A stretch of DNA of 64,000 nucleotides from Galbibacter sp048266365 (GTDB lineage Bacteria; Bacteroidota; Bacteroidia; Flavobacteriales; Flavobacteriaceae), in NCBI RefSeq assembly GCF_048266365.1, contig NZ_JBLWZP010000014.1, forward strand, positions 1 to 64,000, written 5' to 3'. The translations under genes and the position numbers were made by a program. Shown piece by piece: positions 8,035-16,664 of this stretch. Each line of letters opens with the position of its first letter. Position 1 is the first letter of the stretch. The notes beneath the pieces were generated by a model. The model was not told where the DNA came from, made no database searches, and saw nothing but the letters and a program-made list of their open reading frames with translations.

Positions 8035-9614
8035 GTAACTATTCACTCGTTTTCTGGAAAACAGTTGGTTATGAACAATTTTATTGGCTTTATAAACACA
8101 TTTTTGGGCCTAAATTCTTCAATATTTAAAAATCAGTGATAATTGCCCGTTTGGTTGATAACCCTCCAATAACTTGGGGTCAAAAATATTGTTCATACGG
8201 TGTTTGAGCCCGATCTTGTGTAAAATTTCTATTTTGATCGATAATCAATTAATCGCAAAGTTACTAAAAGAAGTCGAGCTGCTCAGGGAAGAGAACAAAC
8301 AGTTTAAGCTTCGGGTGTTGGAATTGGAGACAAAATTAGAAAAATATGAAAACCCAAAAAACAGTGGTAATAGCAGTGTCCCGCCTTCCCAAGATCCTTT
8401 TAGAAAAACCAAAAGCCTTCGCGGGAAATCCAAGCGCAAGCCTGGCGGACAAAAAGGGCACACGGGAAAAAAGTTGGAAATGAGCAGTGCTCCAGATAAG
8501 ATCGTTTTTCACGATATCACCAATTGCGATTGCTGTGGCCATGCTTTGCCAAAAGAGCCCCAGGGTTTTGATGCGCGCCAGCTATTTGACCTTCCCCCCA
8601 TAAAGATGTTCGTGACCGAACACCGAAGAAACAAAAAGACCTGTGTTCATTGTGGCAGGGAGAATAAGGCCAAGTTCCCAGAAGGGCTTGTGCAACCAGC
8701 ACAATACGGGAACAATTTAAAAGCACTTTGTACCTATTTGCAAAATTACCAGATGCTTCCCTATGCACGAAGCAGTGAATTCATAGAAGACCTTACGGGG
8801 CATTCCATTGCCACGGGCAGTTTGTCCAACTTTCAACGACAGTGCTTTGAACTGCTCTTGCCCTACGGGGAAGAAGCAAAGCGACAATTGCTTAAAGGCG
8901 CTGTCCTGCATGCCGATGAAACGGGGGTTCGTTTGAACGGTAAAAATCAATGGGTGCATGTATTGAGCAATTCAACGGTCAGTTTTTTTGCCCACCATCC
9001 AAAGCGAGGCAAACAAGCCATGGAGGATATTGGGGTGTTGAAACAATACAAGGGCACATTAATGCACGATAGGTTTGCCAGTTATTTTAGTTACAAATAT
9101 GGACACAGCCTTTGCAATGCCCATATATTACGAGATCTGGTTTATGTCGAAGAAGCCTTCGAAGCCTCTTGGGCAAAAGAAATCAGAAAGTTATTGGTTC
9201 GTGCCAAAACAAAAAAAGGAAGGGATGAAAACCTTAAAAAATCATACTATACGAAGGTATTCAATAAATACACTTCCTTGATAAGGCCGGTTATTAAAAA
9301 TTATGACAAGAAGTTCAAAAAAACCGATGAACAGCGGCTCGCCTATGCCTTGGAAAAACATAAGTATCTCTTTCTTAAATTTATAAAACAGCCAGAGTTG
9401 CCTTTTGACAATAATCAGGCAGAAAGGGACTTGAGAATGATAAAGGTCAAGCAAAAAGTGTCCGGATGTTTTAGGTCGGAGACCCACGCCCATTATTTCG
9501 CCTCTATACGCGGATACATATCTACCCTAAAGAAAAACAAACAAAACGTATTGGAAAACATGAAAAATGTGTTTCTCGAAAAACCCTATATGCCTGTAAC
9601 GGGTGAATAGTTAC
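8035..9614 (+). mobile_element. IS66-family element, single-gene (ISBst12-like) type, with 8-bp target duplication
   Basis: Terminal inverted repeats GTAACTATTCAC at 8035-8046 and 9603-9614, with partial pairing further in. Both ends are flanked by CTCGTTTA (8027-8034 and 9615-9622), a perfect 8-bp target duplication as expected for IS66. Only one gene, the tnpC-type transposase, fits in the 1580 bp; tnpA and tnpB are absent, as in the ISBst12 subgroup. The perfect duplication argues for a recent insertion into already decaying island DNA. Confidence 0.9.
8174..9610 (+). CDS. tnpC: IS66-family transposase (TnpC type)
   Basis: A 478-residue frame. Coiled coil at about residues 25-60 (LLKEVELLREENKQFKLRV), a basic PPSQDPFRKTKS segment with GGQKGHTGK, a zinc-binding region with CDCC and CVHCG (about 118-160), and the DDE core: HADETGVRL (first Asp), HDRFASYF with HSLCNAHILRDL (second Asp region) and FDNNQAERDLRMIKVKQKVSG (Glu). 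The stop codon lies inside the right inverted repeat. The start is uncertain: the longest frame uses TTG 8174, while TTG 8234 just before IDNQLIAKLL is more like family starts. Confidence 0.9.
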   Translation: MGSKILFIRCLSPILCKISILIDNQLIAKLLKEVELLREENKQFKLRVLELETKLEKYENPKNSGNSSVPPSQDPFRKTKSLRGKSKRKPGGQKGHTGKKLEMSSAPDKIVFHDITNCDCCGHALPKEPQGFDARQLFDLPPIKMFVTEHRRNKKTCVHCGRENKAKFPEGLVQPAQYGNNLKALCTYLQNYQMLPYARSSEFIEDLTGHSIATGSLSNFQRQCFELLLPYGEEAKRQLLKGAVLHADETGVRLNGKNQWVHVLSNSTVSFFAHHPKRGKQAMEDIGVLKQYKGTLMHDRFASYFSYKYGHSLCNAHILRDLVYVEEAFEASWAKEIRKLLVRAKTKKGRDENLKKSYYTKVFNKYTSLIRPVIKNYDKKFKKTDEQRLAYALEKHKYLFLKFIKQPELPFDNNQAERDLRMIKVKQKVSGCFRSETHAHYFASIRGYISTLKKNKQNVLENMKNVFLEKPYMPVTGE

Positions 9615-9640
9615 CTCGTTTATTAAAATTTTTCCTATAG

Positions 9641-10023
9641 CCTCTTTTTCATGTGCCTGCAAAAAAGAAATCAAACTATTTGAATAAGAAAAACGATGCA
9701 TCAACAACAAGCTATTCGTTCCTCCGATAGACCAAAGTTCAATATCATATTGAAAGGTTCGGCCTTTGAACATGTGTAAGCCCTTCTACTCAGTAGTTGT
9801 TGTTGAGTTGCTTTACTTTGCCAAACAATAAGCTATTTTCTTTGGTTTTTGATCGGCATTTCTAAAAAAGTATTCATAACGCCTACTTCTACGGTATGGT
9901 TTGAACCCTATACAATGGTATACTCCTACTATCTTTACTTCTGGAAATCTGATTCCTGTATGGGTAATGATTACGACACTCATACCTCCAAGTGCACTAC
10001 GGAATTGCAATAAACCTCATCGA
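9641..10023 (+). repeat. 383-bp imperfect direct repeat, copy B
   Basis: Partner of 3364-3746. The ends are nearly identical and the core diverged. It starts 19 bases after the IS66 target duplication and ends 39 bases before a small lipoprotein gene. A minus-strand frame of 65 codons here is broken by a stop in copy A, so it is not supported as a gene. In B the plus-strand ...YSYYLYFWKSDS... frame also ends at TAA. Confidence 0.75.
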
Positions 10024-10062
10024 AGGGTAATTCACTATTGATTAATTTAAAACTTTTTAGTC

Positions 10063-10230
10063 ATGAAAAAAATAGGCACTACGCTGCTATTGATGGCAGT
10101 CATTATCTCAGTACAATCCTGTAATCCGCCGGAGGATATAACTGAACACCATGAACTTTACACTAACCGTTTAGATGCGGGAGATGAAGTAAGTATACCT
10201 CCGGATAATGAAAAAGACGCAGATGAATAA
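10063..10230 (+). CDS. Small lipoprotein (55 residues)
   Basis: ATG at 10063 opens a 55-residue frame with a textbook lipoprotein signal: MKKIGTTLLLMAVIISVQSC, with Cys20 as the acylated residue. The mature 35 residues are acidic (many Asp/Glu) with no domain. It is preceded by an AT-rich leader and followed by a CCTCC/GGAGG hairpin that overlaps the next gene's start. It may be a partner or regulatory input for the histidine kinase downstream, but this is only positional. Confidence 0.65.
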   Translation: MKKIGTTLLLMAVIISVQSCNPPEDITEHHELYTNRLDAGDEVSIPPDNEKDADE

Positions 10231-10262
10231 GATTTTCTTCTGATATTTAAAATTGTGAATAA

Positions 10263-10286
10263 CCTCCGGCATTCCAATGTTGGAGG
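10263..10286 (+). promoter_or_regulatory. Hairpin that encloses the kinase start codon
   Basis: CCTCC (10263-10267) pairs with GGAGG (10282-10286) and CATT (10270-10273) pairs with AATG (10276-10279). The ATG at 10277 of the histidine kinase is in the inner stem. It could be a weak terminator for the lipoprotein gene or a structure that limits translation of the kinase. Confidence 0.4.
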
Positions 10287-12343
10287 CTTTCAATTATTTA
10301 GTAGTTTACATTAAATTTTCAAGTATTGACGTTAAGCTAATATATTGCCAATACCTTGTTCTTTTTGTAATTGTTATTTCTAATTATGCCTGTACCAGTG
10401 AAATATTCGAAAAACATGACTACAACAAGGACCAGGTATCCCTATGGCTGAAACGAAATAAAATCAGTACAGGATCCAGGGCAGAAAAGAAAATTATCAT
10501 AGACAGCGCTTATCATTATACCAAAGCCGTCTCGAATGATTCCTTAAAGTATGATTACCTATCTAAAGTAGCCTCAGCATACTTAAAGATAAAGGATTCG
10601 GGCAGCTTTAGAATTATCAACGCGAAAATCATAGAATACGCCTTAAAAGAAGGTGAAACAGAATTATTAGCTGAATCTCATTGGAACTATGCCATTTTCC
10701 ACCTTCGAAACCAAAGGTTTGACAGTTCCTATATTCATTATAAAAAAGCGCATGAGCTCTATGAAATAGCAGGACACTCCTACTATAGCGGGAAGATGCT
10801 ATACCATATGGCCATTATTCAAAGTAGAATAAAAAACTACACCTTAAGTGAAGTTTTGCTCATCGCTTCCATCAATTATTTCGAACCACTAGGCAAGTAC
10901 AAACAGCTTGCGCTTTGCTATAATCTTTTAGGTATCATACAAAGCAAATTAAAAGAACCTGACAATGCGCTAAGCTACTACAAAACAGCCATGAGATATA
11001 TCGATAGGCTGGATAATGAGGAACTTCTAAAATCTCAGTTGAATAATAATATAGGGGTCCTGTTTCGCGAAAAAACAGAGTACACCACTGCCCTGGCACA
11101 TTTTAATCAAGCATTGCAAGTGCCTGAACTTTCTGATACATACTCAGCCCATTTGGCGCGAATAATTGACAATATTGCGTATACCAAATTATTAATGGGT
11201 GATCCCAAAGTAAAGGCAGATGACTTTAATGAGTCTTTACAAATACGTAAATCCAACCAAGATCACATAGGTATAGTGACCAGCACCTTGCACTTAGCTG
11301 AGTTTTATGCTATAAAGGAAGATACTGCACAGGCCATATTTCTTGCAGAAATAGCACTACAAATAAGCAGAAGAATTAAAAGTCATAGTGAAACCTTGAA
11401 ATGTCTCACATTGCTTTCTGAACTTGACATAGCATCAAGCAATCACTATTTGAAGGCTCATAAGACACTTAGCGATAAAATTTACTTAGCGCAAAGTAAG
11501 GTGCACAATAAATTTGCGCGAATCCAATATGAAACCCAAGAGTATCGGGAGCAAGCGAGGTCTCTACAAAATAAAAATTACCATATTATTGCATTTGCAG
11601 TCCTAATCATAGTAGTCTTAACTAAAATAATTCTCTACTCCTACCAATCTTCTACGCTTAAAATTCTTAAGCTTAAAAACATACAGAAGAATATCGAAGA
11701 GAAAATACTGAAATTGGAGAACGATAACTTTAGTGGTCAACAAAAAGAGCGGTTACGCATTTCAAACATAATACATACAGAGGTTATGGGATCTTTAAGT
11801 GTACTGCGTCTAAAGTGGTTCAGGCTACATTTAAATGGATCTAATGAGCAAATCCGAGAACAATTGTCCGATATCGACCTTCTTCATAAAGTCGAAAAAA
11901 CCCTTAGGGATTTATCTAAGGGATTATATTCCAATGCAAATTCTTTTGAAACTGATTTTGTTAATGATATAACAGGTAAATTCAAAAGCCGCTGCGACGA
12001 TGCCAAAATTGCGTTTCAACTCCATACAGACCAGTATATCCAATGGGAAACTATAACATTACCCATTAAGATTAAACTATATTATATAATTTCAGAGAGT
12101 TTAAACAACTGTATTAAGTACGCCAACGCTCGACATTTTAAGGTTGTATTCTATGGTTTTGAGCCAGGCTTGCATTTTGTTATAAGAGATGATGGCAGCG
12201 GTTTTATAAAGTCAGAAACTAAAGCTTCATTAGGGCTTAAACTAATGCAAAGAAACATTGAAGAAATTCACGGAAAAATAGTATTCTATCCTCAACCCGG
12301 AATAGGAACAAGGATCCACGGTCGCATCCCAACGCTAACTTAA
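10277..12343 (+). CDS. TPR-containing sensor histidine kinase (NarL-partner type)
   Basis: 688 residues. A hydrophobic N-terminus (about 25-40) acts as signal or anchor, TPR-like helices fill about 100-400, a transmembrane helix is at about 435-455, a coiled coil follows, then the kinase. The dimerisation motif reads ERLRISNIIHTEVMGSL: the phospho-acceptor His is present but the usual following Asp is Thr. The ATPase domain has the N-box ESLNNCIKYANA, DDGSGF and ASLGLKLMQRN. Bacteroidota TPR kinases of this type sense envelope or nutritional state and phosphorylate a LuxR-type regulator, here the next gene, 10 bases downstream. ATG 10277 is the only in-frame ATG near the start. Confidence 0.85.
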   Translation: MLEAFNYLVVYIKFSSIDVKLIYCQYLVLFVIVISNYACTSEIFEKHDYNKDQVSLWLKRNKISTGSRAEKKIIIDSAYHYTKAVSNDSLKYDYLSKVASAYLKIKDSGSFRIINAKIIEYALKEGETELLAESHWNYAIFHLRNQRFDSSYIHYKKAHELYEIAGHSYYSGKMLYHMAIIQSRIKNYTLSEVLLIASINYFEPLGKYKQLALCYNLLGIIQSKLKEPDNALSYYKTAMRYIDRLDNEELLKSQLNNNIGVLFREKTEYTTALAHFNQALQVPELSDTYSAHLARIIDNIAYTKLLMGDPKVKADDFNESLQIRKSNQDHIGIVTSTLHLAEFYAIKEDTAQAIFLAEIALQISRRIKSHSETLKCLTLLSELDIASSNHYLKAHKTLSDKIYLAQSKVHNKFARIQYETQEYREQARSLQNKNYHIIAFAVLIIVVLTKIILYSYQSSTLKILKLKNIQKNIEEKILKLENDNFSGQQKERLRISNIIHTEVMGSLSVLRLKWFRLHLNGSNEQIREQLSDIDLLHKVEKTLRDLSKGLYSNANSFETDFVNDITGKFKSRCDDAKIAFQLHTDQYIQWETITLPIKIKLYYIISESLNNCIKYANARHFKVVFYGFEPGLHFVIRDDGSGFIKSETKASLGLKLMQRNIEEIHGKIVFYPQPGIGTRIHGRIPTLT

Positions 12344-12353
12344 TAATGATTTC

Positions 12354-13034
12354 ATGATGGAAAAAAAAGTAATGAATGTAGTGGTAATTGATGATCACCG
12401 GATGTTTACCAAACAGTTAAAAGACATAATACAAGAGGTAGGTGAAAAAGAATCCATGCGTATTAATACGGTAGAGGTTCATTCATCCGCTCAGGCTATG
12501 GATCTATTAGAACAAACCAGTTTGGCGTTTACCATAGATTTTGTATTTCTGGATATAAAATTACCCGACATGGTTGAAAAAAATATTATTACCGGTGAAG
12601 ACATTGGTTTATTGATCAAAAAAAAAATTCCCAAAAGTAAAATCGTTGTTGTTACAACCTATAGTGAACCCTATAGGATAGGCACCTTGATAAAACAACT
12701 TGACCCGGCTGCCTTTTTAATAAAAAGTGATCTGGATCCAAAGGATATCTATTTTGTTATCAGGAAAATCTTAACTGGCGTAAAGTATTACAGCCCAACA
12801 GCATTTAAGGTACTGGAATCCTATATGAGAAATGACTATAATCTCGATGAGATAGATCGCCGCATATTATACGAACTCGCCAGTGGTGCAAACCTCAGCG
12901 AAATAGCAGAAATTGTGCCACTATCTAGGTCCGCTTTGGCAAAGAGAAAATCACAATTAAGAATACGCCTTAATGTGAAGTCCGCAGAAAACCGAAAATT
13001 GATAGAAACTGCAAGAGAATTGGGGCTTATCTAA
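12354..13034 (+). CDS. Response regulator, receiver plus HTH (NarL/FixJ-like)
   Basis: 226 residues. The receiver domain spans about 7-140, with acidic pocket VVIDDH (residues 10-15), phospho-acceptor Asp67 in FLDIKLP, the TTYS switch segment and the conserved Lys in AFLIKSD. The C-terminal helix-turn-helix lies at about 165-215 (ILYELASGANLSEIAEIVPLSRSALAKRKSQL). It pairs with the upstream kinase: ten bases separate the genes and both are on the plus strand. The receiver is a little longer than usual because of an insertion after the phospho-acceptor strand (MVEKNIITGEDIG). Targets cannot be told from sequence. Confidence 0.85.
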   Translation: MMEKKVMNVVVIDDHRMFTKQLKDIIQEVGEKESMRINTVEVHSSAQAMDLLEQTSLAFTIDFVFLDIKLPDMVEKNIITGEDIGLLIKKKIPKSKIVVVTTYSEPYRIGTLIKQLDPAAFLIKSDLDPKDIYFVIRKILTGVKYYSPTAFKVLESYMRNDYNLDEIDRRILYELASGANLSEIAEIVPLSRSALAKRKSQLRIRLNVKSAENRKLIETARELGLI

Positions 13035-13352
13035 AACCCAAAGTATTTGGAAGGTTGTAAACGTAATGATCAAACTCTAGATTTGCACGTTGGGACGCCT
13101 AAATACAATTCAGTATTTATTGAGGCTTCAAAAACCTTAGGTGAACTAGGCTCACAAGACAGCAAACAAGCGCATTACTGTCAAACACCTTATTCACTCA
13201 ACCATGTAAACAACTCATTGTGGGTATTTTAATTTTAGGTAGGATAAAAATATCTCTTTGGCGACTATAAATCAATAAATCCCAAATTAGCACTTAATAA
13301 AACTCTATTTTTTTCATATTTTTAGCACACCATACCAAAAACTTTATAATTC
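13035..13352. other. Intergenic, 318 bp, no supported gene
   Basis: A 61-codon frame at 13047-13232 lacks a start context, domain or hydrophobic signal and is not called. No strong hairpin or consensus promoter was found. The end is AT-rich and presumably contains the promoter of the oxidoreductase at 13353. Confidence 0.5.
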
Positions 13353-14471
13353 ATGAATTCACGACGCGATTTCCTACAAAAACTTACTACCTCGGCTGTA
13401 GCCTTACCATTTTTACCACTATACGCTTCATCGGAACAATTCAATTTTTACGACCAATTATATGACGGACCTGTGTTACGTGTAGCCATTATGGGATTGG
13501 GAAGCTATGGCACACGCGTGGCAGAAGCCATGCAAACTTGCAAACGCGCCAAGCTCGTAGGAGTTATCAGTGGTACACCTGCTAAAATTAAAGATTGGCA
13601 ATCTAAATATGATATTCCAAAGAAGAATTGTTACAATTATGAAAATTACGACAGCGTTAAAGACAACGCGGACATTGATGCCATATATGTCATCACACCC
13701 AATGCGCTACACCATCAGGCGGTACTTCGGATAGCCGCTGCCGGAAAACATGCCATATGTGAAAAGCCAATGGCTTTGAATGCACAACAGGGACAAGAAA
13801 TGGTGGATGCATGTAATAAGGCAAATGTAAAATTATTGGTGGGCTATCGCATGCATTTTGAACCCAATACACTGGAAATTATCCGAATGCGAAATGAAGG
13901 AGATTTTGGAAAAATTTTATTTTTCGAGGGACTCAGTGGATTCAAAATCGGAGATCCTAATCAGTGGCGACTGAATAAAGAATTGGCAGGTGGCGGATCC
14001 TTAATGGACATTGGTGTTTACTCCATTAATGGTGCCCGTTATATGGTAGGTGAAGACCCCATCTGGGTTACCGCCCAGGAAACCAAAACGGATCCTATAA
14101 AGTTCAAAGAAGGTGTAGACGAAACTATTTTATTTCAGATGGGCTTTCCCACAGGAGCGGTTGCTTCCTGTTTGTCCACATACAGTATGAATCATCTAGA
14201 CCGATTTTTCTTAAATGGAGACAAGGGATTTGCCGAACTACAACCCTCTACGGGCTATGGGCCAATAAAAGGACGCACACATAAGGGTGAATTAACAAAG
14301 CCACATGTCACCCACCAGACTCTGCAAATGGATAAAATGGCAGGGATTATCTTAGCAGGTGAACAAGCAGTGGTACCGGTTGACGGAGTGGAAGCAGTTA
14401 AAGACCTTAAAATCATAGATGCTATTTATGAAGTATGTAAGGTTGGAGGAAAGAAAGAGTTGGATTTATAA
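13353..14471 (+). CDS. Gfo/Idh/MocA-family oxidoreductase, Tat-exported
   Basis: 372 residues. The N-terminus has a twin-arginine signal (NSRRDFLQKL at 2-11, then a hydrophobic stretch to about 25), so it folds in the cytosol with its cofactor and is exported. The NAD(P)-binding Rossmann motif is GLGSYG (about 48-53). The conserved EKP motif with its catalytic Lys is in CEKPMAL (about 141-147), and the GGGSLMDIGVYSINGARY stretch (about 213-230) is typical of the family. Glucose-fructose oxidoreductase-like sugar or sugar-acid redox is likely; the exact substrate is unknown. The last 41 bases before position 14441 are duplicated at 15561-15601. Confidence 0.85.
   Translation: MNSRRDFLQKLTTSAVALPFLPLYASSEQFNFYDQLYDGPVLRVAIMGLGSYGTRVAEAMQTCKRAKLVGVISGTPAKIKDWQSKYDIPKKNCYNYENYDSVKDNADIDAIYVITPNALHHQAVLRIAAAGKHAICEKPMALNAQQGQEMVDACNKANVKLLVGYRMHFEPNTLEIIRMRNEGDFGKILFFEGLSGFKIGDPNQWRLNKELAGGGSLMDIGVYSINGARYMVGEDPIWVTAQETKTDPIKFKEGVDETILFQMGFPTGAVASCLSTYSMNHLDRFFLNGDKGFAELQPSTGYGPIKGRTHKGELTKPHVTHQTLQMDKMAGIILAGEQAVVPVDGVEAVKDLKIIDAIYEVCKVGGKKELDL
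14400..14440 (+). repeat. 41-bp exact direct repeat (pair with 15561-15601)
   Basis: The two copies are identical over 41 bases and lie in the 3' coding region of the oxidoreductase gene and in a detached second tail. The 1.1 kb between them contains only the toxin-antitoxin pair and short non-coding stretches. See the finding on this arrangement. Confidence 0.85.
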
Positions 14472-14728
14472 GTACCCACTTCATACATTGAAGTTGATGC
14501 CCATCTAAATTTTTAGACATAAATACACTACCTAACTCTAGCTTAATTGTTTCGATATTACCTGATTTTCAGGCCTTATAGTTACACGATTGGTAAGCGA
14601 TCAATATGCTCCATTATATCCACCAGTATTAGACTTTACAGTTTTTTCTGTTATTCCGAATTTCAAAATTATGTCCAACGGCTCGGTATATAAAGGGAGG
14701 ACAGAAAAAGACGCTAAGCTTTCGGTTG

Positions 14729-15061
14729 CTATGTTACCTTAACTTCAAATTCGTTCATTTCCACACTGAACCGGACGTTAGCATTTAGTGCTCGAAATAC
14801 TTTTAAAATGGATTCAATAGTCACATTTTTTGTATTGCGTTCCAATTTGGATATTTGTGACTTTTGAACTCCGATTAACTCGCCAAGTTGCTCTTGTGTC
14901 AAATTCCTTTCTTTTCGGACAGACTTAATCATGTCGCCAAGCACTTCCATTCGCAAATCAAACTCATATTTGTCTCGTTCTGGCGTTCCAACTTTTCCGA
15001 TGTCCTTGTCCTTCATTTGGTCGAGTGTCATCATTTTCATATTTTTATTTTTCGTTGCCAT
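14729..15061 (-). CDS. XRE-family antitoxin (HigA-like)
   Basis: 110 residues from ATG 15061, which starts 11 bases after the toxin stop (15072-15074); an upstream ATG at 15091 would overlap the toxin and is less likely. The N-terminal part is charged. A helix-turn-helix of the XRE type spans about 55-105: RKERNLTQEQLGELIGVQKSQISKLE. It should neutralise the toxin encoded just upstream and repress the operon. The order toxin-then-antitoxin is that of higBA modules. Confidence 0.85.
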   Translation of the reverse strand: MATKNKNMKMMTLDQMKDKDIGKVGTPERDKYEFDLRMEVLGDMIKSVRKERNLTQEQLGELIGVQKSQISKLERNTKNVTIESILKVFRALNANVRFSVEMNEFEVKVT

Positions 15062-15071
15062 AATTTTAAAG

Positions 15072-15404
15072 TTATTGGTCAAAATATTCATCTCTAATTT
15101 TCAATGCTTTATCAATTTGTGATTTTGGAACTTTGCTCACTTTTTTAACCATCCCATGAGTTGACAAAACAAGTGTTTCGGTTTTGTCCGTTTTATCCCA
15201 AAAAGCAAAAAGTCTGTATTGAATTCCTTGATAAAGTGTTCTAAATTCCCAAATATCATCAGTCAATTTTTTGAATAGTTTTGGGTCATTTTCCAGTTTT
15301 GATTTATCCAAATTGTAATAGATCTTCCTTTTGGCTTTCGCATCTATTTTACTCATAAATTCAATAGCCTGCTCAAGAAAAACTATCTCAAATTTTGGTT
15401 TCAT
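15072..15404 (-). CDS. RelE/ParE-superfamily toxin (HigB-like)
   Basis: 110 residues matching the phage-derived Gp49-like/HigB family of mRNA interferases: IDAKAKRKIYYNLDK, IWEFRTLYQGIQYRLFAFWD (core strands, Arg residues that contact RNA) and LVLSTHGMVKKVSKVPKSQIDKA at the C-terminus. It precedes its antitoxin on the minus strand. Family members cut ribosome-bound mRNA. The pair lies between two copies of an oxidoreductase 3' end, so it was probably acquired as a cassette. Confidence 0.85.
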   Translation of the reverse strand: MKPKFEIVFLEQAIEFMSKIDAKAKRKIYYNLDKSKLENDPKLFKKLTDDIWEFRTLYQGIQYRLFAFWDKTDKTETLVLSTHGMVKKVSKVPKSQIDKALKIRDEYFDQ

Positions 15405-15560
15405 TCAGTTTATTTTGTCGATATACTTTAGCAAAGATAATAAAAAAGTTGAATTATATGGAAACTTTTACTAATTTATCTCACATTAATAGTATCGTTC
15501 CACAGCTATGCGTGTGAACAGGATCTTACCCAGAATTGTCTTTTTGGAAACGAAACATTT

Positions 15561-15632
15561 AAAGACCTTAAAATCATAGATGCTATTTATGAAGTATGTA
15601 AAACCGGGGCAAAGAAAACATTAGAACTATAA
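15561..15632 (+). pseudogene. Detached C-terminal tail of a second Gfo/Idh/MocA gene
   Basis: It encodes KDLKIIDAIYEVCKTGAKKT then LEL and a stop, versus KDLKIIDAIYEVCKVGGKKE at the end of the gene at 13353. The last residues differ, so this is the tail of a diverged homologue, not a simple copy. No upstream body of such a gene is present. The surrounding 15405-15827 holds nothing else that I can support. Confidence 0.75.
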
Positions 15633-15827
15633 TAGTGGAACTAAAGAGTCGTAACAAGTTAAAGGGTGCTTAATAACCAATCGAATTCTAAAAAAATAGA
15701 TCCACTGACTGCAACTTAATAAGAATGCATTTTTCTAAACTCAAAGCAGAAGTCAATTACGTAAAAACTACCTTTATTCGGATTGAAATCCGAGATGTTT
15801 TTATTTACAATCCTTTTATTTGTTAAG

Positions 15828-16073
15828 ATGGATGATAGGAATGTATATATAGTAAAGGCCTTGAATGAGCTATGGATAAAGCAGGTTACTAACAATACAG
15901 AATTTGCTAACAAAAATAATATTGACGAAAAGACGGTACGCAACATTAAAGGTCTTAAGACTGAAAGTGCCAGTCTGCAAACGATCATAAATATCTGCGA
16001 AACCCAAGGTATGAACCTTTCAGATTTCTTTAAACATGCGGAAAGTCTTTTTCCGCAGCTAAAGTTCAAGTAG
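15828..16073 (+). CDS. Small XRE-like HTH protein
   Basis: 81 residues from ATG 15828 (MDDRNVYIVKALNELW). The frame continues upstream to TTG 15783 but that extension is hydrophobic and unlike the family. The helix-turn-helix is TEFANKNNIDEKTVRNIKG followed by SASLQTIINICETQGMNLSDFF, the pattern of single-domain XRE regulators whose second half contains the TLxxIxxAL-like helix. No partner gene is adjacent. It may be a stray element of the accessory segment or a regulator. Function unknown. Confidence 0.65.
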   Translation: MDDRNVYIVKALNELWIKQVTNNTEFANKNNIDEKTVRNIKGLKTESASLQTIINICETQGMNLSDFFKHAESLFPQLKFK

Positions 16074-16358
16074 TAATTATAACAAATCCTGTAAAGTTTT
16101 TTTAGGACGGGATAATCTGTATTTACTGGACCATATTTCAATCGAAAAGTATGGATCATGCCTAAATGCTGTGTTTTAAGCAAATATTGTGGTTAATCTG
16201 TAATGAAAGGATTCCACATTTATTACCTCTCTAAACTGTGCAGCGAAGGTGTTAATTTTGGCATAGAATGATTCTGTTATGGCTAACCTCATTTATTGTT
16301 GTACCGTTTTAAGGTACCGATTAAATTCATTTTAATCCACAAAATTGCTATATTTTAT

Positions 16359-16664
16359 ATGCTAACACAAAGTCAGATAGATATCATTATTAACACTATG
16401 AAACCATTTAATCCCATTAAAATTGGGGTGTTTGGTTCTGTGGCAAGAAATGAATCTATAGAAAGTAGTGATATTGATATATTATATTCTTTTAATTCTA
16501 AATAATCTTTATTTGACTTGGCAGGGCTCCAAATAAAACTACAGGAATTGCTTAAAAAAAATGTAGATTTGGTGGAATTTACTGCAATCCACCCGGGACT
16601 AAAGGACAGAATTTTAACTGATGCTAAGATATTTTATAGAGCAAAAGGAAAGAGACTTATTTAG
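16359..16664 (+). pseudogene. Minimal nucleotidyltransferase MntA, interrupted by a stop codon
   Basis: ATG 16359 opens a MNT-type nucleotidyltransferase: IGVFGSVARNE (about 21-31, the GS..R motif) then SSDIDILYSF (two metal-binding Asp). An in-frame TAA at 16503-16505 interrupts it. The same frame continues after the stop as SLFDLAGLQIKLQELL ... VDLVEF ... RILTDAKIFYRAK to TAG 16662-16664. The full length is about 100 codons as in the family. Active MntA is an antitoxin that adenylates the HepT toxin. Confidence 0.75.

Noticed and set aside
9813..10010. 65-codon minus-strand frame in repeat copy B
   Set aside because: The matching frame in copy A contains stop codons, so it is not conserved as coding.
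13047..13232. 61-codon plus-strand frame
   Set aside because: No start context, no domain, follows directly after a response regulator stop; judged a chance frame.
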